From contig JAHBMJ010002929.1 of NCBI GenBank assembly GCA_018398765.1, positions 1-64,000 on the forward strand: a DNA stretch of 64,000 nt, given 5' to 3'. Under the pieces are notes generated by a model. It searched no databases and was not told where the DNA came from. It saw only the letters and a list, made by a program, of their open reading frames with translations. Shown one piece after another: positions 33,849-44,057 of the stretch (its first letter is position 1; every line of letters starts with the position of its first letter). This DNA comes from Chromera velia (lineage: Eukaryota; Sar; Chromeraceae). The position numbers and the translations under genes were made by a program.

Positions 33849-36800
33849 TCACCCAAGAAGCCACGTCTTTCCCTGCGGCCCTTCAGTCTCTCCTGACTTG
33901 ACGGGTTCGCTTGTCCGTCTCGGGACCCCGTATGGAATGGGGAGAGACGTTGGAGACCTTCTTCCAGACTCGGCCTTTCTTTGGCGTCTTTTTCTTCTTC
34001 GTTGTTTTCCACTTGAAAGCGATGCTTTCTTGGAATTGGACTTATCCAAATCATCCAACTGGGCCTGTAATCTCCTGAGTGCCTCGTCTGCCTCTTCTTC
34101 CGTTGCGGGTTTGAAGACTTCCTCATTTGGGTCGTCCGAGCCTCCCGTGATCCTCTTGTCCATCTGCTCTGCTGGGAGCGTGCACTGGAGGGGAGAGAGG
34201 AGATCGAGTACCTCGGTACGCTTCCGGGGCATTAGATCAACGTCAACAGAGGAAAAGGGAAAGCCACTCGCACAACAGAACTCAACAGCACAAGGAAGGA
34301 AACCGTCACACTGAGGTGAGTCTGAGGGTGGTGCCTCCCCTTCTGTCGACTCTTTTTGTCGTCTCTCCTCCAGTGCCTCCTTTGCTGCTTTTGCTTTTTC
34401 GATGTCTTTCTCCAGTTCGTCGCACCTCACTGAAAAGAGAAAGCTCGATCCTCCGCTCCCCCTCTCGACACAGAAAGAGACGTACAGAGGCACAAGAGAA
34501 CAGAGGGCAAAGACGAAATCGGGGTGCTTGTTGCGGGCTGCCCTCATGACGTCGACAAGTTGAAGGGAATATCTGCACGTGCACACGGAGGGAGGCAGGC
34601 AGGCAAGCGGGGAGGCAAAAAAAAAAGAAAGACCTAAAGGAAGCAAAGAAGAAAAAATCAAACAAAGGAGGAAAGGAAAAAAGGAAGCAGAAACCAAAAA
34701 AGAGGACCTCATCCACAGATCTTTTTTTAAATGAAACGATACGCCAACAGACCCGCCAATCATTTACTCGAAAGTTTGCAAATCCCACTTTCAAGCGGAC
34801 AGAGGGACAAAGGGAGAGGGAGAGGGGGAGAGGGAGAGACGGGCACATTTTCGACGGGCCAACTGAGACAGGGTGACTGACTGACTGACTCACTTTGTTG
34901 TGTAGTCCAAGTAATCCGGCTCCTCGAGTCCCTCGAATCCAATTTCTTTCCCCTCAGCAGCACTCCACCCAGCATCCGTAACCAGTCCCTCTACCTGCAT
35001 GTACGTATACACAGAGGCACACACACGCACGTATACACGTATTTGTATATGGGTGGACAGCCAGATCTGCCTACAGGAAAGCATCCAGAAGGAAATAGAG
35101 AGAAGGGAAGAGAAGGGAAGTGCCATGCATGCAGAGAAGAGCGACAGAGATGGGAAAGGGAGAGAGGGAGAGAGAGAAAAAGGCTCAATACAAATGGATT
35201 GTCCATCGGGAAGGAGTTTTGCGGCATGCAATTCTTTCTGCAGTCCTCCCGGCCTCCACCATTGCTTAATTGCCTTCTCTCCCCGCCTCGTCTGAAAAGA
35301 CTAACCAAATCCTTCAATTCGTCCACCACGTTCTTCTTGAACCTTCCGAGAAACTCCACCAAAGAACCGCCTGCCGTCGATTGCTTGGCGACAAACTCGG
35401 AAACCTACGCGTACACGTTCACACGTACACACAAGGAGACGTGTGTCTCAAACAAAAAACAGCGAAACAAACTTTGTCTATCATGCATTGACCAGAGAAA
35501 AGAAAAAAAAGACATCATGCATTGACCAGAGAAAAGAAAAAAAAGACATCATGCATTGACCAGATAAAAGAAAAAAAAAGACATCAGAAAGCACCAGAAG
35601 AGACATGAGTACGCACACACTGCTCCACAGGGGGACAATCAGTGCTTGCGAGCGGATGGGCAAGCAATGAACTCAGAAAAGCATGCTTGTGGAGACAGAC
35701 AGCCAGCAAGGCAAGAAGGTGTCACCTTTACCTGGCACAAAAGAGGAAAAGCGGTAACATTCGTCCAATCACATGCAGCACGTGTGTTGAAGTAGCGAGG
35801 AGGAGCAAGGTCAAGCCCAGCGACCCATCCATCTTTCTGCTCTATGAATCTCTTTTGGCATGCAGCCAGCAGAAACCTCATGGATGAGAAGAATGCCTGC
35901 AGAAACGCTCTCCAATTCTCTTCCATAGACACACCCGGCCACCCTGGAGGGTACTCACACACTCTCCTCGAAAATCAAAAGACACACAAAAGAGTTAATT
36001 CGCGTCTGTATCGACGCGACTCCCGATGGATGCACAACCCCACCTCAATCAGCTCACGTTGTCTTTCTGTGCATGTGCGCGCGAGCACGCGTGTGTGTGT
36101 GTGTGTGTGTGTGTGCATGTACGCCTGTGTGTGACCCTCTCTGCCCCATTTCTTCCACAAACAAAGAAGTTCCGCCGGCAAGGACATTCTCTCTCTCTGC
36201 CTGACCTTGCAGGTGTCTTCGACCCCTCCGCACTCTGTCTCCATATTGCTGAGGGTCCACGCGAGGGCCTTCACCTGAGGCTCTGACAGGAGACTCTTCT
36301 TATTGCCTTTAGAGTATTTGGAGATCAGGTGCTCAATCGGAAGTGGAGGGGGCACGCCAACAGCCCTGCAGCAGTATCTCAGAGGCATGCCCAACAAGTC
36401 GCACCGCAGGGGCTTGTGAAGATACGCCAACCCCCACTCTGTGCGCTCTGCTTTCTCTTCTCCCTCCTGCTGTGTTGCTCTCTCTCTCTGCACTTTTGCA
36501 TCGCAGCGCTGGGAGGCTTCGTCTAGGGTGATGGGGTCGTTTTGAAAGTCTTCGTAGAAGTCAAAGAGGCCCTCTGAGCGTGTCTCTGCATCCTTTTGAA
36601 GGGAAGAAGAAGGGGAGGAATAGGGACTTCCCCAATCTTCGTCGCATAGGCAGACGGAGGCAGCTTGTCGGTTGGACAACAAGTCTGGAGACAGCTGCCC
36701 CCTGTTCATTTTTTCCATTCCGTTGAGAATCTGTTGACTGCTGGGGTCTTGGGAGGCCTCGTTGGGGTTCTGACAGAGACTTTGGAAGAGGGTAAAGACC

Positions 36801-37031
36801 TCGCACATCTGCAGAAGGAATTGATGCATTTATTTTCATAAAATTTATGAAAATGAATGCATGCACAGAGCCTTTGGAAGAGGGCAAAGACCTCGCACAT
36901 CTGCAGAAGGAATTAAGAGAAGAAAGGTCGAGATTCAACGTAGAATGAATGAAGCAAAGAGATCGACGCTGCGTTTGTTGTTTTTATGGCAGATGCGGAT
37001 TTATTTGTATTTCTCTGTCTCTCTCTCGCAT

Positions 37032-37067
<36 letters not shown>

Positions 37068-37324
37068 TGTGTGCGTGCGTGCGCGCGCACGCACTTTTGT
37101 GTCTCCGCAGCCCGCGCTCAGACAAGATCACGTGTTTCTTTCGCCCAGAGCCCTTCGTTGCATGCCAGCTCCTCGAACGAGCCAACGACTGAAAAAGCTG
37201 CTGATAGCCCAATTCACTTTCTGACCTTCCCCAGCGTGCCCTCATCCTTTGAGGCCAAAAAGAAACGGAAAGACTCGAGGAGGTCGGGAAGACCCGCACG
37301 GACAGCTGCACTCGTCGTTATCAT
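33849..37324 (-). CDS. unrecognised intracellular protein, 7 exons
   Basis: Exons on the minus strand: 37226-37324, 36206-36808, 35732-35953, 35306-35404, 34894-34994, 34486-34572, 33849-34425. The phases are consistent and give 595 residues starting MITTSAAVRAGLPDLLESFRFFLASKDEGTLGK. I do not recognise the family. The first half is mixed globular with scattered cysteines, and the middle has helical stretches (VEFLGRFKKNVVDELKDL, YSLQLVDVMRAARNKHPDF). A coiled coil follows (CDELEKDIEKAKAAKEALEERR). The C-terminus is basic (KQRRRKRRQRKAESGRR), a plausible nuclear localisation signal. The acceptor of the 35953 exon (tgtgag) is the weakest junction. Intron 1 carries a duplicated acceptor with a palindromic insert. 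Confidence 0.7.
35483..35585. repeat. three tandem copies of a 34-bp unit
   Basis: The unit begins ATGCATTGACCAGAGAAAAG and repeats three times with one substitution and one extra A. It lies in an intron of the minus-strand gene. Confidence 0.95.
36773..36914. repeat. palindromic mini-element with duplicated acceptor junction (copy D)
   Basis: A 50-bp direct duplication (36773-36822 and 36865-36914, two mismatches) covers the acceptor and first 30 or so bases of exon 2 of the minus-strand gene. The 42-bp insert is a near-perfect palindrome: GCATTTATTTTCATAAA facing TTTATGAAAATGAATGC. Confidence 0.85.
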
Positions 37325-37414
37325 CGTCACCAGCCTGCGTGCGTCAGGGATAGGAGAAGGCGTGCCAATGTGAGAAAAGAGGGGGGGTTGCAATCCTTGT
37401 TTGCCTACAGTCGT

Positions 37415-37554
37415 TGTAACCAGACTGAAATTGAATCTAAAAAAGTTGATGTAACCAGACTGAAATTGAATCTAAACAAGTTGATGTGACCAGACTGAAA
37501 TTGAATCTAAACAAGTTGATGTAACCAGACTGAAATTGAATCTAAACAAGTTGA
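37415..37554. repeat. four tandem copies of a 35-bp unit
   Basis: The unit begins TGTAACCAGACTGAAATTGA. Four copies differ at only a few positions. It lies just upstream of the start of the minus-strand seven-exon gene. Confidence 0.95.
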
Positions 37555-38509
37555 TGGAAGGAATGCTGAAACAGCATACCGAGACCGGGTCCTTTTGACT
37601 CTTTGCTGGATCTCTTTCAGAGAAAACTCAACTGATTATGTTTTCACTGATTCCTGCAGTTGTCCTCTTCCCATACAATCACGGACAGGGATCGATAGGC
37701 ACGCATGCATGCGTATATATATACCTGAAGTCGGGAGACAGACTGGCGATGGAGGGCAGTGCAAGGTTCGTGAATGCCCTCTGGTTCGCTTTTTTGAGTT
37801 CCAATTTCTTGGTTTTCATTTCTTTTTGTTCGTCGTTTTGTTCTTCAAAAGAAGCAAAAACCGGTTCTCCATCGTGCCATATGATCTGTGGAGAGACAGA
37901 GAGAGACGGAAGCAGAGAGGCGGTCGCATTATGACCGGGCATGTTCTCTCTCTGTGTCCTGCGACCATCAGCGCTCACAAACAGAATGAACAAGAGAGAC
38001 CTTTTGAGTAGACGGAAAAGATAGGCTGCAGTCATTGAGAACAAAAATGATCAGTGGTCTGTATAAAGCGGCATACAAGCGTGCTTTAATTCCGTCTCCA
38101 CTAGGTAGACGCAATCAAAAGATCCGAGGATTGGTTCCAACTGAGACTTCCGTCCAGATCGCTTCTAACAAGTCCATTCGGGAACGTGTTGCTAGCTCTT
38201 GCTGCGCTTGAACATCTTTGATCGAATCCATAATATACTGGCACTACATGCAGTACTGCATCAAATCGCTTGAAAATTGAAATCGGTTGGGATATCATGC
38301 ATGTATATATATATTGCATGTATTAATATGTATAAAATTCATGCAATGCATGATCGCGATTAACGAAAAAAAAATAACAGTCAATACAGCGCAGCGCGGC
38401 CGGCCGGGGGGCCGCGCGGGGGCCCTCCGCGCGCCCGCCGACGCTATTCGAGAGAAGATCCCATGCATGGATGCGACATGCATGCGTGATCATGCATGCA
38501 CAAGTTGCA

Positions 38510-38971
38510 GTGGCATGCATGCAGTGGCCCTGTCATCATCTGAATCGCTCTTGGAGAAATTCTTCGGATCCATCGCAGCCTGCGCTAAGTTCCAGCAAGG
38601 AAGGCTCTCTTACATAGACAGACCAAATGTACGTAGAAAGGACCGTTGCTCTCTCACACGCTCTGAATGAAGCCGTTGGTGGGCAAAATTGATTTTCACT
38701 TCATACACCTCATCGAAGTTTTCTGTGCCAGTCCACCAACAACCGTCTCCCCTTGAGTGTCCCAGCGTCTTTCTTCTGCCTTCTAACGGCAGCGCCCTGA
38801 TCGATCGGGTGGTGGCGCTGGCCTTTTTTGGGTGCTTTACTGTACTGTCTTCCCTGTACGTGTGGATTTGGTTTTGTACGTTTAGAAAAAGTGAGTCCGA
38901 GATATATACTCGGAGAGACCCAGCTTAAATTCGAAACTCTGTTCCTTGCGCAGGGTGGAAAGAAGGGCAGT
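38510..38971 (+). CDS. C-terminal exons of a small tail-anchored membrane protein, tentative
   Basis: Three segments chain: about 38526-38630 (VALSSSESLLEKFFGSIAACAKFQQGRLSYIDRPN, donor gtacgt), about 38720-38891 (FSVPVHQQPSPLECPSVFLLPSNGSALIDRVVALAFFGCFTVLSSLYVWIWFCTFRK, donor gtgagt) and 38955-38971 (RWKEGQ, stop). The second contains one strong membrane helix near the C-terminus followed by basic residues, an architecture like the gene at 10.5 kb. No start codon or family is recognised, and the acceptor atcgaag is unusual. It ends 35 bp before the start of the zinc-ribbon gene. Confidence 0.35.
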
Positions 38972-39006
38972 GACTACAGACTCACAGGTCGACCACTCCG
39001 ATCACG

Positions 39007-40390
39007 ATGGCTTCGATGCAGAGGCAGATCAGTCTCTTCTTTATCGACGAAGGAAGGGACGCTGTGGAGGCCAGGGGGTGGCAGGAGAAACCGAACGGTC
39101 AGCAGAACTTTCCTGCCTGTGCGGTATTTTTGGTGTTGGGGCACGTGTCCGCAGTCAGCGCAGGGGTAGGTAGACGGTGTTCTACGGCCTGTCTGTATAT
39201 CTCTTGGTTGAGTTTGATGCATGAATTGAGATCTGATAATCGGACTCCTTGCAGGTCAGCAGCTGCTCCGTTTGCGGGACGTTGCCGTCTCCGTGTACCT
39301 CACCACCGGCAGGGTCTGCTTTCAGGGGACGAGAAGGAATGAGTACGAAGCCAAATTCGAGGCATGGAGGGCCCGCCCTTCTCGGCCTCAGACTCAGCCG
39401 GAACCTCAACCTGAGCTAGAGCCAGAGCCAGATGAGGCTGCGACCACCCGTCTGCCCGCCATGCCGACTCAGGCTGTGCCTTCTGTGGGTGGTGGGGGGA
39501 CTCAGATGGTCCCTCTGGGTGGGGGTGGGGGTGGGGGGGCGACTAGGCGATCGGGTCAGAAGAGCACATTGGAAGAGTGCAATTTGTTTCTGCAGGAGGT
39601 AGAGGGGAAGCAGGGTGACCCCTCGTTGTGGTGGGAACAAAAGCCCAACACCCAGCTCCTTGCGAGACTGTCTCGTGTGGGGTATGGGAACATAAGTTTC
39701 TACACGACCAAGCAAACTCTGCTGATCCAAGGGAGGGACCAGGACCAGATCCGAGCGTGTTTCCTTTACTGGAGGGCGGAGAGGATGCAGAGGATGTTGG
39801 AGGAGGAGATGGAACTCCAGAGGGTTGCCCGCCTGCAGGCACAGGCAAACAGAGAGAGGGAGAGGGAGGATAGAGAGAATGTACCGCCGGTGGAGTCTGA
39901 AAGCAGACTGCCCACAGACACCGACAGAGACCCCTCCGTCTGCCGTCCCCCTCCTGCCAAGAAAAGAAAGACGAAGGAGACAGAGAGACAGAGGGAGCGT
40001 GCGTCACAGTGTCTGCACTGCCAACGGGCCCTCGAGGGAGGTCAAGGTCACTCGGTGTTCCTCGGGCAGACCTTCTGCCGTTTCTCCGGAAAGTGGCAGT
40101 GCAACAAGGAAAGCTGCAGAGGGGGGAGGGGGCAGAGACGGACGTGGTTCATGTTCGCTCTGAAGCTGCAGGGCCTTCCCCCCTCGTCTCCTGCCGCCTT
40201 CCCTCCTGAGCACTTCCCTGACTGTCTGAACTGTCGGGAGAATTTCGACGTTGAGTTGGTGGACTCCTGTCCTCCTGGAGAGAGGGGGGAGCACCAAGAG
40301 ATCCGCACCACACACAGACCCCACCAGAGACAGCTCTGCCCCCTGTGCAGGAACGGGTACAGATGCCCTCGGGCAGGCCTGGGGGGGTAG
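39007..40390 (+). CDS. 3CxxC-like zinc-ribbon protein with a duplicated N-terminal module
   Basis: Two exons, 39007-39097 and 39255-40390 (donor gtcagc, acceptor ttgcag), give 408 residues. Residues about 10-70 and 140-206 are two copies of one module: W.EKPN.QLL.RL....S.Y.TT....QG......A.F..WRA. A Gly/Pro/Glu linker separates them, and a helical Arg/Glu-rich segment and a basic PAKKRKTK (nuclear signal candidate) follow. Residues about 283-402 carry CxxC pairs (CLHC, CLNC, CPLC) and GKWQCNKESC, resembling 3CxxC-type zinc fingers. The role may be nucleic-acid or protein binding in the nucleus, by inference only. The ATG at 39007 gives the only frame that matches exon 2 in phase. Confidence 0.72.
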
Positions 40391-41182
40391 AGGGAGGGAG
40401 GGAGAAAGGGAGGGACTGCAGGCCGGAGAGGAATTAAGGGGAGGAGAGGAGAGAGGCATGCATGTTGAGCTAGGTTGATTTCATGTCAAGAGACGAAGAG
40501 GGTTTGTAGAGGAGGAAAGTCGAGAGGGAAGGGAGAAAGACAGCTACAGAGAACCGAGCAGGAAAAAAAAAAAAAGAGAAAGAGAGAGAAGGAGTTGAGT
40601 TGACTGTCTAGTATCCGACTATCTTCAGCTCTGGCGTCTGACCTCAAATCTCGACTGAGGGAGGGACTCATATCCTTTCATAAGGATGAAACTTTCCCTC
40701 TAGATTGGCTTCTGCACCATCAGGTTTTCTCTGTGTTGCTTTCTCTTTTGTCCTCTTTCTGTCTCTCACTTTCGGAGGGAGGGAGGGAGGACGTGGGGGG
40801 ACATTGGGGAGACTCTGAGCTCACAGTGACGTGCATGGCAGCATCCGCATGTGATTGATTGATTGCATTTTTATGCATTAATTTTGTCGATCGATCCATC
40901 CATTGGCCTGCCCCCTCATGTGAATGATCGATCCAGTTCGTTCTATCTCTCGACCCGTTTTGGTGTTATCGTATTTAATTCCATGGAAGCGCAAACAGAC
41001 ATTTGTTGTTTATTGGCAAATCTGTCATCATCAGACAGAAGTCCTGGCTTTGTATCTGCATGTGCGTCTGCCGCTGTGTAAGGGGTACTGTACATGTGTC
41101 ATTTCATGAATGTGTGTAAGTCTCTCTCTGTCCCTTTCTCTTTCTCTTTCTCTCTCTCTCGCTCTCTCTCTCTCTCTCCCTT

Positions 41183-41227
<45 letters not shown>

Positions 41228-42260
41228 GTGCACGTGTGTGTGTGTGTCTAGGTGTGTGTGTGTGTGTGTGTGTGTGTCTAGGGGTGTGTGTGTGTGTAGG
41301 CATGTGTGTGTGTGTAAACATCGACAAACCTAACAATAGAAGATTTGTTACGTATTGTTTTAAAATATTATGCAATCTGAATAATGTTGAATTATGTTAG
41401 TATTAATTTAATATTAGTTGTGAAGCATTATAGCTGCTTTAATTCAAACTTCTGTTAAATTTGATTCATTCAATGTTTTATTATGTTTTAAAGATTGATA
41501 AGCGTTGTACATTGTTTCTTGAAGGTAAGTTGCATTAGTATTAGGATAGGATAGGATTTATGTTCTAGGTTGCCCCGCAGTCCACTGCCGGGCCTCGACT
41601 TGCACCATCTTAATTTAAATGAAGGAGAGAAGTTAAAACAGGTGATTGATTAATAAGTGATTTACTTATACCCTACAGCACTGTCACCGTTTTCTTTTAG
41701 AGGTTGCCCCCGCAAACGCGACGGTATTGAAGTTTAGGTTTTCTAAAACTTGCGCTAAAACTGCAGTCTGCACACGGACTTGCATGCATGCAGGCCGGGC
41801 TCTCAAAACCCGTTCGGCCGGGTTCCGCGCCCTGCACGCGGCCGATCGCGCTGGCGCGTGCGTCGATATCCCGCGACCCGCGTCAAAATCGGGTAATCGG
41901 CTATATATATATAGGCCGGTCGCAGATCCGCGGTTTAATTCTCAACAAGCATGCATGCATGCATGCATGCAGTCATCTTCAGATCATGATCCTCGTACAC
42001 ACGAACGTACGTAGCTATGCACGTACATTTGGCACAGTAGCTATAGGGCAGAGATTGTTCTCTGTTTACTCAGTTTGTTTTAGAGGAGTGTAGTGACGGC
42101 GGTAATTTCAATTTCGGTCTTCGATCACTGACTGGATACTTTCGAGGTGCATGCATGCATCAGTAAGGTAGACGGTGGGTACCAGGAGAGTTCCGTCTCT
42201 CTGCATGAGTGTTTGTGTTTCAACTTGACTTCTTGGAAGGCCAGCAGACCGACCCGAGCG
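40391..42260. other. spacer before the lysyl-tRNA synthetase gene
   Basis: Contains a (TC)n(GT)n compound microsatellite at 41120-41320 and TGCATGCA runs at 41948-41972 and 42148-42160, the latter about 100 bp before the synthetase ATG. No gene is seen. Confidence 0.5.
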
Positions 42261-44057
42261 ATGAGCAATTCCCAGGAGGAGGGAGAGATTGAAACGCCCC
42301 CTGCTGCCGTAGCAGAGGGAGGGGGGGGAGAAGGGGAGGGTGGTCTCACTGCAATCAGCAGTAGTGAGCAGAGGAGACAGAAAATTGCAGAGCAGAGGGG
42401 GCAAAGTAGACCTATGGGCCCAAGGGCCGCAAGAGCAGAGGAAGAGATGGACCCCACGGCCTACTTTGAGAACAGAACGAGGAGCTTGGAGGAGATGAGG
42501 CGGCAGGGAGTGTCTGTGTACCCCCACAAGTGGCCTGTAAACTGTTCCCTCCCCTCCTTTACCGCACAATACAGTGGAATGGAGGACGGAGCCATGGATG
42601 AGAGTGTGGAAGTCATTGTGGCAGGGCGAGTTCTGAGCACACGTGCTTTGGGACAGAAGATGCGATTCTACACGCTTTCGGGAGACGGCGTGACTGTCCA
42701 GGTGGTCGCAGCTTCGCAGCACCACGACCCCTCCACAGGGGCCTTTGCAGAGATTCATAGCCGTCTCCGAAGGGGAGATGTCGTTGGTGTGAGGGGGTTC
42801 CCTGGGAGGACCGATCCTTCCACTTCAAGAAGTGCAGAGAGGACTAGGGAGAGGGGGGGGTTGTCTGTCTTTGCGAGGGAGACCGTGCTTCTGTCCCCAT
42901 GCCTCCATATGCTCCCGACAGGAAGATACGGTCTGAAGGACCCAGAAGTTCGATTCCGGCAGAGGTACCTAGACCTTCTGGTCAACAGAGACGCCAGGGC
43001 GACCTTTCAGATCCGTGCCCAGATTGTGAGTTTCTTGAGACGCTTTCTGGAGTTGAGGGGATTTCTTGAGGTGGAGACGCCGATGATGCACATGACCCCT
43101 GGGGGGGCCCTTGCGCGTCCGTTCATGACTCACCACAACGAATTGGACTCCAGGCTGTTCATGCGGATTGCCCCCGAGCTCTTCTTGAAGATGCTCGTGA
43201 TAGGGGGGCTGGACAGAGTGTACGAGATCGGGAGGAATTTTCGAAATGAGGGCATCGACCTCACCCATAACCCCGAGTTCACGACCTGTGAGTTCTACAT
43301 GGCGTATGCAGACTACACCGATCTGATGGACATCACAGAAGAGCTCATCTCCCAAATGGTAATGTCGATCCACGGCTCCTTTCAGATTCAGTACCATACA
43401 GGAGAGATGGAGGACACAGTGGATAAACACGGCACACCCCGACGCACTCCCAAGCCCCCCGTGACTCTCGACTTCACCCCCCCCTTCCGAAGGGTGTCGA
43501 TGGTAGACGAGATAGAGAGGGTCTCGGGGCAGAGAATCCCCCGACCCTTCGACTCCCCTGAGGCCCTTTCGATGATGAGTGCCTTGCTTGAGAGGGAGGG
43601 ACTGGACTTACCCCCCCCACACACTGCCGCCCGTCTTCTTGACAAGCTCTCTGGTCACTTTGTGGAGGATCACATCAGGGAGAGGCCCACGTTCATCACA
43701 GACCACCCTCAAGTGATGTCCCCTCTTGCAAAGGGACACCGTGAGAGAGGTCTTACTGAGAGGTTTGAGCTCTTCATCTGTGGCAGGGAGGTCTGCAACG
43801 CCTACACAGAGCAGAACGATCCCTTCAAGCAGAGGGACAGCTTCAACGCACAGGCCCAAGCGAAGGCCGAAGGAGACGCGGAGGCCTGCGAGGTCGACGA
43901 GGCCTTCTGCAGGTCTCTGGAGTACGGTCTGCCTCCCACTGGGGGGTGGGGAATGGGCATTGACCGCATGACGATGTTCTTGGCGGACAAGACGAACATC
44001 AAGGAGGTCATCCTGTTTCCTGCCATGAGACCTGCTCAGCCAAGTGGAACAAGGTGA
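42261..44057 (+). CDS. KRS: lysyl-tRNA synthetase, class II, intronless
   Basis: Charges tRNA-Lys with lysine for translation, probably in the cytosol. The frame gives 598 residues from the first ATG. Residues 1-65 are a Glu/Gly/Arg-rich eukaryotic-type extension, and about 115-215 form the anticodon-binding OB fold ([22 protein letters not shown]). The class II core follows: motif 1 near 262-275 ([15 protein letters not shown]), [16 protein letters not shown] at 281-296, motif 2 at 322-348 ([28 protein letters not shown]) and motif 3 at 556-574 ([19 protein letters not shown]). All key residues appear intact and the length is normal. The frame stays open upstream to about 42147 but has no earlier ATG. 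There is no organelle-targeting peptide from this start. It has no introns, unlike its neighbours. Confidence 0.97.
   Translation: MSNSQEEGEIETPPAAVAEGGGGEGEGGLTAISSSEQRRQKIAEQRGQSRPMGPRAARAEEEMDPTAYFENRTRSLEEMRRQGVSVYPHKWPVNCSLPSFTAQYSGMEDGAMDESVEVIVAGRVLSTRALGQKMRFYTLSGDGVTVQVVAASQHHDPSTGAFAEIHSRLRRGDVVGVRGFPGRTDPSTSRSAERTRERGGLSVFARETVLLSPCLHMLPTGRYGLKDPEVRFRQRYLDLLVNRDARATFQIRAQIVSFLRRFLELRGFLEVETPMMHMTPGGALARPFMTHHNELDSRLFMRIAPELFLKMLVIGGLDRVYEIGRNFRNEGIDLTHNPEFTTCEFYMAYADYTDLMDITEELISQMVMSIHGSFQIQYHTGEMEDTVDKHGTPRRTPKPPVTLDFTPPFRRVSMVDEIERVSGQRIPRPFDSPEALSMMSALLEREGLDLPPPHTAARLLDKLSGHFVEDHIRERPTFITDHPQVMSPLAKGHRERGLTERFELFICGREVCNAYTEQNDPFKQRDSFNAQAQAKAEGDAEACEVDEAFCRSLEYGLPPTGGWGMGIDRMTMFLADKTNIKEVILFPAMRPAQPSGTR

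Noticed and set aside
42147-42260. N-terminal extension of the lysyl-tRNA synthetase
   Set aside because: The frame is open but the first ATG is at 42261. The extension starts only at a GTG inside a TGCATGCA run.
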